Positions 55,421-64,000 of a stretch of DNA of 64,000 nucleotides are shown in pieces. Location of the stretch: NCBI GenBank assembly GCA_016617855.1, contig JAECUM010006775.1, forward strand, positions 1 to 64,000, in the 5' to 3' direction. This stretch comes from Megalonaias nervosa (taxonomy: Eukaryota; Mollusca; Bivalvia; Unionida; Unionidae). How positions within the stretch are numbered: position 1 is the first letter of the stretch; each line of letters starts with the position of its first letter. The notes beneath the pieces are model-generated. The model made no database searches and was not told the origin of the DNA. It saw nothing but the letters and a program-made list of their open reading frames with translations. The translations under genes and the position numbers were made by a program.

Positions 55421-55889
55421 TACTAGAGCATGCACAGATGAGCAGGATCACATAAACCCATCATTTTCTTCCTAATGTCAGGTAATTACTTACTCACAAC
55501 TCTGTCTCTCTCTGCATATCCATTTAAGGATGACTGCTTCTAAACTCTTGGATTATTCAAGTTTTTGAAAAAAATGGATATTTAGATGCAGTTATGTGTT
55601 CAAGAAATCCAAAGCCATGAAAAAATGTAAATGTTAATCTGCATTTGTTTCAAGTGATACACTTACTTAAATATATATCCCCATGTATGGGTCTTTACAT
55701 AAAAAAAGGACAGGAAACAGTACCTGTAACAGACTGTCCATAAACAAATACCTGGATGGGTATTAGAAAAATTCATCAAATTTGCACAGGTTAAAGATTG
55801 CAGATTCTCATAATAGATACACTGAGAAAAGTGCATTTTGGTGAATTAATTTTTTTACTATGATACAATGAGACAATTATTAAACTCAC
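55421..55889. other. intron sequence without recognised features
   Basis: AT-rich spacer between the hAT MITE and the tandem array. Confidence 0.45.
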
Positions 55890-57435
55890 ATTAGAATTTT
55901 CATTCAATATGAAGAGTGACAGCAAGATTTTCCAGACTACCATATTGGCTGTTTGATTGACACCATTCTCATTTAGGTTCAACTAGGGATTATAAGAAGT
56001 CTATTTGTGAAAACCCCATGTTCATATGACCATCCATTTGGGAGAAGTGGAATAACAATATACCGTATTCAAGATGGGTCCATTTGCAAGATTTTCATTC
56101 AGGACAAACATCTTATGCACACTTTTGACAAAAACTCAATTCCAAAAATGACTTTCAATTTAAGAGGAGTAGCAATAACAAAATGGTCACCAATGAGGTC
56201 ATAGTGGATGTCAGATAAGCAGCACCTTTTTAGTTTAAAACCAACAAGACATTATAAAAAGTTTTCTGGTGAAAACTCCATATTTGATAATGATTTTCTG
56301 TTTTGGAGTAGCAACAATAATAAGATTTTCAAGATGGACCAACTAAACATCACAAGAAATCTTCTGGTGAAAGCACAATGTCGATATGACCAGCCAGCAA
56401 GAAGAAGACGTAATAGCAAGATTTTCAAGATGGCCATTGTAGTGGCCGTATTTGAGGTCAGATTGGCACGATTTTCATTTATGACCAGCTGTACATCATA
56501 AGATGCCTTACAGCAAACACCTCATACTGATATGACCATTCAGAAGAAGAAGTAGTGATAACAATATTTTCAAATGGCACTATTTTCATTTAGGAGCAAT
56601 TAGACATCATGTTGTACAATTTTAGTAGTCATACTGGATGTCAGATCAGCACCATTCTGATTTATGACTATCATAAGAACTATTTGAGTAAAAATCTCAT
56701 GTTGATATGACCATCCATTTTGAAGGAATAGCAATAACAAGATTTTCCAGATGCCCATTGTGGGGGGCAAACTGGATGTCTGAGTGCGATGGTTTTCATC
56801 TGGCACCAACTATAATCATACAAAGCCTTGAAGTGAATACCCCATGTTATTGTGACCATCCATTCAGGAGTTGCAATAACAAGATTTTCAAGTACCCTTT
56901 TCATTTAGAACAAACCTGACATCATAAGAAGTCCTTTAGTGAAGCCTCTTGTCAATATGGATGAATAATGATAAGATTTCAAAGAAGGCTGTTGTGCTAG
57001 CACACTGGATGTCCGATGTAAACTGTTTTCATTTAGGAACAACTAGGCATCAAAATAAATCTTTTAGTGGTAGCCCATTGTCAATACAACCATAACAAGA
57101 TTTTGAAGATGGATGCCATGGCAATCATATAAGATATCAGATCACCAAAATTTTCCCTTAGGATAAACTATGCATTATAAGTTTTTAGTGAAACCCCATA
57201 TTTATATGACCATCTGTTCAGGAGTTGTGATAACAAGATTTTCAACATGGCCACATTATTTTAATTAGGCTACCATTTTCATTCAGGACTAACCAGACAT
57301 CATAAATAATCTTTCAGTGAAATCCCCATGTCATTATGACAGTCTGTTCAGAAGGTGTAGCAATAAAAAGATTTTCAATGTGGCCATATTTGATGTCAGA
57401 TCAGCATCACTTCGATTTAGTACCAACTAGACCAT
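55890..57435. repeat. degenerate tandem array, period about 140 bp (array IV, copy 2)
   Basis: About twelve diverged units of the family at 40880-42010, in the same orientation, with AAGATTTTC markers near 55922, 56318, 56413, 56738, 56878, 56968, 57095, 57232 and 57366. Lies in the intron between the 52.2-kb and 58.4-kb transporter exons. Confidence 0.8.
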
Positions 57436-58430
57436 GGAATGAATGCATGTGTAAAGTTTCATGGCATTCCTTCCCATAGTATTGGAGAATCAGCAATAAC
57501 AAACGTGCTAAGAATGGATGCTGGATCACATTAACTCTTCAGTAGATCCAAGAATTACTGCATTTTTCTATAATCACATTACTATTATGTTATTTAGGTT
57601 AATATAGCCATATCATAAATTTTTTATGCCTAACATGCATAGTAATACCTCATGACATCATCAATGACAAAGACATAATGACCCAGGCATCTGAATGAAT
57701 TTCAAATTCATTACACTACACTTGCAATCTGTGGTTCATTCAAATAAACTCAGTGTTTTCTTAAATGGAATCATACACCTGTCCTTGTTTTGAAATGAAA
57801 TTTCTGAAACACTTCAAATAATTCAATTCAGGCTAAAAAAATACAGATTGGTTTGGTCTTCATTCAACACACCAGGTGCCATGGTTGGGTCTTCAGCAAC
57901 CTAAAACTATATATGATCTGCAAACTGTCTTACACTGGACAGAATATCAGTGACATTAATGTACATTAAAAATAACATTGGTCGAAGTAAAGAGATTACC
58001 TGACTCATTTCAGAAAATTTCATTTGAAATAATAAATTCTCTATGTGTACAACACAGTTCTTTTTTTGTTCCAGTACGAACTTACATGCAGACCTGTAAT
58101 GGTACACTGCACCCAAAATGTAGTGTTCTATTTTTAATTTCAATAAAAAAGTAACGACTGCAGTTAAAAACTCTGATCAACCAGTGAATTATTTGATGGC
58201 ATATATGTGTCTATTCTGTTCTCAGCTGTATATGTGTTATATCCAGGTACTGGCCTCTGTCTGTGTTATAATCAAGTAAACAGAGTAACAAGTACACACT
58301 CCGTCCTTTACTGCTTCTGTCTGTATGTTTTACTCAAGTAAACAGAGTTACAATTACAAGTTCTGACCTTTACTGTACTCTGTGTGTGTGTTATACCTGG
58401 GTAAACAGATTAAGAATTACACACTCTGAC
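57436..58430. other. intron sequence with short repeats
   Basis: No gene. Three loose copies of a unit of about 85 bp (GTGTTATA...AGTAAACAGA...CTGACCTTTACTG) at about 58220-58440 run up to the transporter exon. Confidence 0.5.
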
Positions 58431-58570
58431 CTTTACTGGCCTCTCTTTTTGTGGCTGCTTCCATCTAAGAGCAAGAAGACACAGCAAGACTGAAATGGAC
58501 ATGCAAACTGCAAAGAAGCTGATTGACTCTATCATCTGGTTCAGGCTGCCAGTCACAATCACAGCAATGC
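58431..58570 (-). CDS. SLC7-like amino-acid transporter, internal exon
   Basis: On the - strand, after the acceptor CTGTTTTAG, the exon completes a split Ser codon (A+GC) and reads IAVIVTGSLNQMIESISFFA, then VCMSISVLLCLLALRWKQPQKERPVK, before the donor GTCAGA. This is the transmembrane helix 9-10 region of SLC7 light chains, ending in the family's LRxKxPxxxRPxKV motif. Both boundaries fit the phases of neighbouring exons: one base carried from 60278, phase 0 into 52325. Confidence 0.88.
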
Positions 58571-58879
58571 CTAAAACAGACTAAAAATATAAGAAGAACT
58601 TATTAATTTCAGATTTACTTACACTGCTCTCAAGGACCTTCCAACTCACAAGAAATGTAATATATATCTCTTGAGGACTTTAAGACATATAATAAAAAGC
58701 CATTACATTTATTAGCCTTTAACAATGTTTGGTAATGTCTGATGTGAAATAAAACAGAAGAAACCAGGAAAACCATTTTTTGCTATTTACTCCCTCTGCC
58801 TGTTGATGTGTTGATCTGTTCCATATTATCAGGTGATTCAACACCAGCATGCTCACTAGAAGGGCATGATTAACTCTGG
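58571..58879. other. intron sequence without recognised features
   Basis: Spacer between the exon and the tandem array at 58880. Confidence 0.4.
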
Positions 58880-59705
58880 AGATTACTGAAGAACATGTTT
58901 AAATGACCTTGACCTTTGGTCATGGTATGTGGTCTTGAACTAAAGTTACTGTGAACGAACCATTATTTTTGAAGACTTACCATGACTTTAATTACTGACC
59001 TTTGGACCCCCCCAAACCAACGGTTTTTTTTTAATTACACTAAATGCAAACCATCTACAAAGTGTAGAACAATGCTCTAAATTCAATAATTTCTCAGAGA
59101 CAATGACCTTTACCCGTAAATTTTTCACCCTGTTATCAGTAGGCTTCTACCATATTCCATCCGGAGAGGTTATTCTATGTTTGTGTTACAGAACTAAAGT
59201 TACTGCACATAAATAATTTTTCTTCTTTCAATCACAGTGACCTTGACCTTGGGCCCCAAAAATTAATATGCATTGTCCTTACCCCAAGTGTAAATCATCC
59301 ACAAAGTTTTGCTTAGGTCTATTATGGTCTATTATGTAGAACTAATGTTATCGTATGCAAACACATTTTTCTACATTCAGTGACCTTGACTTTTTAACAC
59401 CTCCAAATCAACAGATTTCTTCCTTATCCTAGGTACAAGCCATCCACAAAGTTTGGTCCAGGTCAGTGATATCACACTAATGACCTTATGTGGAAATCAT
59501 TTTTCTACAATAAGTCACTGACATTAATCTTTCACCTTTTGACTCTGAAATCAACAGGCCTCTTTCTTTTCCAAAATACAAGCTATTTACATGGCTTGGT
59601 AATGGTAGATGGTGGAGAACTAAAATTATTATGCAGAAACAAAATGGAACAGACAGATGAACAGACATTAAACTTGATTCACTCTGCCTTAATGGTGGGT
59701 GTAAA
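58880..59705. repeat. degenerate tandem array with TGACCTTGACCTTTGG (array II, copy 2)
   Basis: About six units of 110-150 bp with TGACCTTGACCTTTGG-like, CCCCAAAATCAACAG-like, CAAGCCATCCACAAAGTTT and ACTAAAGTTACTG-like blocks, as at 29155-29990. Intron of the SLC7-like gene. Confidence 0.75.
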
Positions 59706-60198
59706 CCAAAAGCTGTCCTTAGTATGGAACTGTTAAAAATATAGTCTTTGCCATTGTCTATCCTGTGAAACTAGTTTATCACCCTCACAGATCTGCCAAT
59801 CATAAAAAGCCATTTCAGTAAGGCAGTCTATATTTCTCCTTAAGTATGACCAATTTTCATTAAAGTATAAACTGCTATTGTCAACATGAAAAACGTGCAT
59901 ATGAAAAGTTGAGATGTGTGTTCTGATCCAACATAGGCAACATGATATTCAACTATCAACTAAAAATGTTTGTAAAGTAAACTCTCACCTTCATGGCCTC
60001 CTTTTCAATTTTCACAAACTTGACATAATCTTTATATATTTTAAAAATTAAAGTGGTAGTAGGAATCATCTCTCCTGCAGTGTCAGTACTTGGATCAAGC
60101 AACATGATGTCCATTCAACGTAATTTTAGCGACTTCTGTTTTGTAATTGCAAGGGCTGGCAGGTCTGCCCTTGGAAGAGGATTAGATAAATTGGGCAA

Positions 60199-60202
<4 letters not shown>

Positions 60203-60269
<67 letters not shown>
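60203..60269. repeat. (AT)n(AC)n compound microsatellite next to a splice donor
   Basis: (AT)n at 60203-60242 and (AC)n at 60243-60269. In the transporter pre-mRNA this is (UG)n(UA)n starting about 10 nt inside the intron. Confidence 0.95.
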
Positions 60270-60277
60270 ACAAACAC

Positions 60278-60482
60278 TTGCCAGAAATATTATAGCTGCC
60301 CAAGGCGTACAATATCTTTTGTTTAGTGTAGCAAACACTTTGGGCATATGACCTCTTGTGGCTGCAGCAAATATGGTTTTGGAATGTCCCAGGATTACAG
60401 CATTCAAGGCACTGATTGATGTAGTAGTTACCAAAATAGAGATCACAGGGGTCAGAGGCCTGTAGACCCTGTCCATGAACAT
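60278..60482 (-). CDS. SLC7-like amino-acid transporter, internal exon (most 5' in window)
   Basis: On the - strand, after acceptor AATTTCAG, the exon reads in phase 0 MFMDRVYRPLTPVISILVTT, TSISALNAVILGHSKTIFAA, ATRGHMPKVFATLNKRYCTP and WAAIIFLA, ending one base into a Ser codon before the donor GTGTTT. It covers the transmembrane helix 8 region and the conserved SRxxFxxxREGHLPxxLxxxxxxxxTPxPA block of SLC7 light chains (here TIFAAATRGHMPK and YCTPWAA). The leading ATG is internal, since upstream exons for helices 1-7 are not found in the window and must lie to its right. Together the four exons cover roughly the last 40 percent of the protein. Light-chain SLC7 transporters exchange amino acids at the plasma membrane with an SLC3 partner. 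Confidence 0.88.
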
Positions 60483-60929
60483 CTGAAATTAAGATACACA
60501 TTTATTTGCAAACTAAGTATCTAACAAACTCACTGTTATTGACAAGATAAGCTGGTTTTGTAATTGACTGTATTGATCTCTGTTACAATCTGACTGCATT
60601 CTGTTTTGGACATAAACTTGAAAAACCATCCTAAAATGTTTTAAAAAAGGCAGCAATTGATTAACTTCTCACAGATCACATAACTATATTTGTGTTTGCA
60701 AAACATGTATACTCACACTGCAGCCCCAAAGTGCAAGTCCAATAAAGTGAAAACTTAGAAAAGTTTTTACTTTGTTGTGCAGACAAGATTTTCATAAAAT
60801 GAACAGTTAAAAATTTATCAGGTCATCTACATATAAATATACATATAAATATAAATATGCCTCAAAAATTTCATTTCTCTACAATTTTTTGCACAATGTT
60901 GCTAACACGCTTCTAGGTAGGGCTACAAA
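60483..60929. other. intron sequence without recognised features
   Basis: AT-rich, with a short ATATAAATAT run near 60830-60860. Confidence 0.4.
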
Positions 60930-62394
60930 GGAGCTATCAAGATGAACTGAGCAGTGGAGGTCCACACATTTTGGAGCACTTGCAGAATCATCATGAGAGG
61001 CGTAAGCAAATAGACAAATCAACTTCAGGCTGAATGCATCCACTGCTCAGACTCCCAGATCTTGAACTGGGGAGATGTAAAAGGGGATCTTTTGTTCAGT
61101 TTTGTTGCAAACAAGCCCACCAAATGTCTCCCCCACATGCTGAACAGGGGGTCTGCTACAGATGGGTGCAGTGGCCACTCCATGATGACTGCCTTGCTTT
61201 TCGCAGACAGTCTGTATACAAGAGTATTCTTCTTACAAGGTCTCAGATAGAAATCCCCTCTGAGGTTACACTGTGAAGGAGGTTCCAAACATCCACAAAC
61301 AAAGGAGGGGCATGTGTGCCACCTTGTCACCTGAGGTATGCTATGACTGACATATTGTCAGGAGACCATCACACAGTGTCTTTATATTGTGTTGATGCAC
61401 CCCTATAGTGCTATGAATACTGCTCTTGTTTTGAGATTGTTTATGTGTTAGCTAAATTCTTTAAAAGACCAGAAACCCTGAAAAACTTTTCATTCCGGCT
61501 CTAAGTGAGCACTACCTGACATATCCGTGAAAAAAAAAGAAGTAGAGCTTTGATGGGCATGCATGGGGACTCCAGTCTGAAACTAGTCTCGATTTTCCCA
61601 CTAACTCATGTGATCGGTAAAGTCCAGTCCTAGAGAAACTGGAGCTGTTAGGGGGTCCTTGTGCAATTTCCAGTTCACCAGGGGAACAAACTGCAAAGGG
61701 AGGGGAAAAACAGACTTCCTTGGGGAATCCTGGTCTGCCATGGAGTTCAAGATCACCAGAGAGATAGAATAGATGAGCCGACAAACAGTTCATGGCTCTC
61801 AGTGCTTCCAACAGGGCCAGGCTCCTGTCCACTCTGTCCTGTGGACTAATCCCGTTTGAGAGGAAATTCATCCCTGTACCTATGAAATCCTGAGATGGTG
61901 CAAGCTCTGATTTCTCTAGGTTGGGTAAAATTCTGAAATGGATAACTATGGACCAGCAGCAGGTCAAAGCATGACTTCAGGACAGTAAGTGACCATTGTG
62001 GACTGACCAATCATCAGAGGACAGGAATCCTCCGTGACCTTATAGTGACTTCAATTACTCCCATTGCCCTGGATATACTCTGGACACAGAGACTAAGCAT
62101 AATGGCAGAACATGAAATTAGAAGACCTCCCCATCAAACCAGAAGTAGAAGTACTTCCTTTGAGCAGGAAATATGTGGATGTGATGGTACTCATGGTGGA
62201 GGTTGATGGAGACTGCCCAGCAATATGGTCTTATGGTAAATCTTATGGAGGCTGTGGTCTCCATCTTTAATGATTCATCCTGCAGAAACTTGTTTAAGGT
62301 GAAAAGGTCTATGATTACCTGTAGTCTAAATTTCCTCCTTTTTCAAAACCAGAAAGATCTGGTAATAGATGGCTTGATACTACTTGTTTCACAC
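60930..62394 (-). mobile_element. DIRS-like retrotransposon remnant (RT and RNase H)
   Basis: Read leftwards in broken frames. The RT-like region is at 62390-61970, with pieces such as AVSINLHH and MGVIEVTIRSR. Then LEKSELAPSQDFIGTGMNFL at 61512-61967, the RT/RNase H junction of DIRS1-type elements. Then EWPLHPSVADPLFSMWGRHL and LFATKLNKRSPF at 61025-61330, the RNase H end. No tyrosine-recombinase domain was found. Stops and frameshifts are frequent. Confidence 0.7.
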
Positions 62395-63337
62395 TGTCAC
62401 ATATATTTACTTGTGTGCTTAACGTTTGTCCATTGTTTTGTATATTTAATTTGCATTGCTTGTTAGCTTTTTATTCATCATCTGATATAGATTAATTGTA
62501 TTTCGGACTTGACCTTGTCTAAAATCAAGTTCATTTTCTACCTGACCTGAATCATTGATTTTGATTTTGTAAACAACATATTAATCTCAATCTGAGTCTA
62601 GAACATTGGAAATTCCCCATTAAATGCATCTTTTACCTGTTGTTTGCCACATTTTATATTATAATTTTAGTAACAGACCTTCTAATTATAGCTAAAATAT
62701 TATCTTATAAACATCTGGAACCTTCAAGAATGAAATTTTCCATCAGGTAATAAGTTTTTTTTTATTACAGAAAATCCAAATTGTGACCTGAGGTCAAGTA
62801 GAGGACTATATCATCTTGTTTATCCTGAAATTATTCAGTTGTGCTATAAGCTACAAACAGAATCAGCTGTATTATTGTTGTGTTCCAGTATTGCATTTGG
62901 GATGGAATTTATTTATTCAAATTAATAAATTCAAGTAATTCTTCTCTGGAAATACAAAGTGATCAAAAGTAACATTCTTTGAAATACAGACTTGGATTAT
63001 TAGTGAAATGCAAATAAGGTTATATTCTTGGATTACATTATTGTGATTCAACAAAAGACTGTTGGCACATCACTATGACACAGGCTATCACAGGAACATC
63101 AACACCTCCAGCACTGAATTTATATTGGAATACCACTAAAGTGTATTCAGAACTTTAATCATTGGGATTTTTGTAATAAATTCTAGCATTATTTGGAATT
63201 TAATTCACAATACCGTAAGTTCTTTTTACATTTTTTACTTTGTATTCTACAGAAATAAATTATTTGCTGAATTTTACAAAACTTGTTGGTTTTCACTCCT
63301 GTCTACAACATAGTTTAAGACCAAAGAGTCAAAATAC
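62395..63337 (+). mobile_element. solo LTR-like sequence within the DIRS remnant
   Basis: Starts near TGTCACATATATTTACTTGTG, contains CCTGACCTGAATCATTGATTTTG, and ends with AAATTATTTGCTGAATTTTA and CAAAACTTGTTGG...AAAGAGTCAAAATA. This matches, with divergence, the LTRs of the 32.7-40.5 kb element and the solo LTR at 10.5-11.2 kb. Exact ends uncertain. Confidence 0.55.
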
Positions 63338-64000
63338 CATGATTATAAGTTGTAGATAATTTAAGCAACATGTTTACAGAACTAACCTTTGTCCACAATT
63401 GTAAGTTGTAAATAACATGCTGTCATAGCTTTTGAGATTAGAACATTCTAGGCCCAGACTTGTTTACAATTTGATTGGATTTTTCCACTGGAATGACTCA
63501 CATCTTAATCAAGTGAAAATGTGTATGGGACTTGATAAACAAATAATTCATTACCATCTTAGAACACTTTCTGGAATCTATCATTTGTTATCATAGCTTA
63601 CAATTGTGTTCATTATTCATTAAAATTACAAAGTGCTCATTTACTTTGGATTAACACATTATTTTGGGATTATTGTGAATTCATTCAGAGACATTCTGGA
63701 TTGCTTCATTGTGGTACTTCAGGACATTCAAGATCACTGAAATTCATTTGGAACATTCTATATTTTTTGTCTTGTATTAGCCTTTTTGTTCCTGCTGCAG
63801 GGAAGCAGGACTTTGTGACACCATTTCTCTGTGAGGGGGACCTGTTTCTTCGGTACTATGGGGAACTTGGGGTAAAGGAAGCCTTATCAAGAGACTCCTC
63901 CTGCAGAGTGAGGGGAGAGCAGACTCAACAGGAGGATGAAGATGACTTATCTTTCTTGGGGCACTTGGGAGAAAAAGGCAGGCCTCTTTCCTTCATCTTA
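63338..64000. other. second LTR-like fragment and possible DIRS gag remnant
   Basis: 63590-63775 resembles the body of the solo LTR at 10.8-11.0 kb (ATTATTGTGAATTCATTCA-like). 63780-64000 read on the - strand has Ser/Lys-rich broken frames (KDKSSSSSC) that could be the gag-like region upstream of the DIRS RT. Weak evidence. Confidence 0.3.

Noticed and set aside
60115..60501. - strand ORFs of 118 and 128 residues through the microsatellite
   Set aside because: Only 60278-60482 in one frame is exon; the CVCVCV/YIYIYI stretch is intron read-through.
61034..61276. + strand ORFs near 61 kb
   Set aside because: They are complements of the DIRS-like RNase H region on the - strand.

Overview
This is animal nuclear DNA, AT-rich and full of transposons. 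It most likely comes from a marine invertebrate and a mollusc/bivalve is a reasonable guess, but no species marker is present. Two host genes are recognisable by spliced exons: a KIAA1143 homologue on the + strand (three exons, 18118-28875) and the 3' half of an SLC7-type amino-acid transporter on the - strand (four exons, 60482 down to 47971, continuing beyond the right edge). Everything else is mobile or repetitive DNA.

Positions 1 to about 7.92 kb hold the right part of a comparatively young Polinton/Maverick (adintovirus-like) element. In order on the + strand are the chromodomain end of an integrase, a small membrane protein, penton, a basic core/pX-like protein, the double-jelly-roll hexon (F54H12.2-like), an acidic protein with a Cys/His cluster, and an adenain-type protease. 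These genes are packed with gaps of 5-82 nt and end at one AATAAA. They are followed by three single-gene cassettes encoding small charged coiled-coil proteins. Each cassette has a palindrome-plus-TATA promoter and ends in a near-perfect replication-dependent-histone type stem-loop (6-bp stem, UUUC/UCUC loop) followed by a purine-rich GAAAAGA element. This histone-like architecture in a virus-like element is the most striking signal in the window. A 42-bp minisatellite with a 170-bp higher-order period lies between cassettes two and three, and 50-bp tandem repeats mark the probable right terminal region.

From about 8.5 to 13 kb is a much older, decayed Polinton DNA polymerase B on the - strand. 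It is interrupted by a solo LTR and contains a small inverted duplication. From 14.5 to 17.6 kb are two non-LTR retrotransposon remnants, one split by a 158-bp long-TIR MITE with a 9-bp target duplication.

The KIAA1143 introns (18.2-28.7 kb) contain a TA-flanked DNA transposon, degenerate tandem arrays and a SINE. From 32.7 to 40.5 kb is a complete but inactivated LTR retrotransposon with a GGAT target duplication. Its pol order is protease-integrase-RT-RNase H, as in the Gmr1 group of Ty3/gypsy elements, and it carries a nested SINE and a nested LINE fragment.

From 40.9 to 60 kb, around the transporter exons, are further tandem arrays with a period of about 120-150 bp, two tRNA-derived SINE families with clear target duplications, a hAT MITE, a TIR element beside a hAT/ZNF862-like remnant, and a LINE. 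The right end (60.9-64 kb) carries a DIRS-like RT/RNase H remnant on the - strand, broken by LTR sequences.
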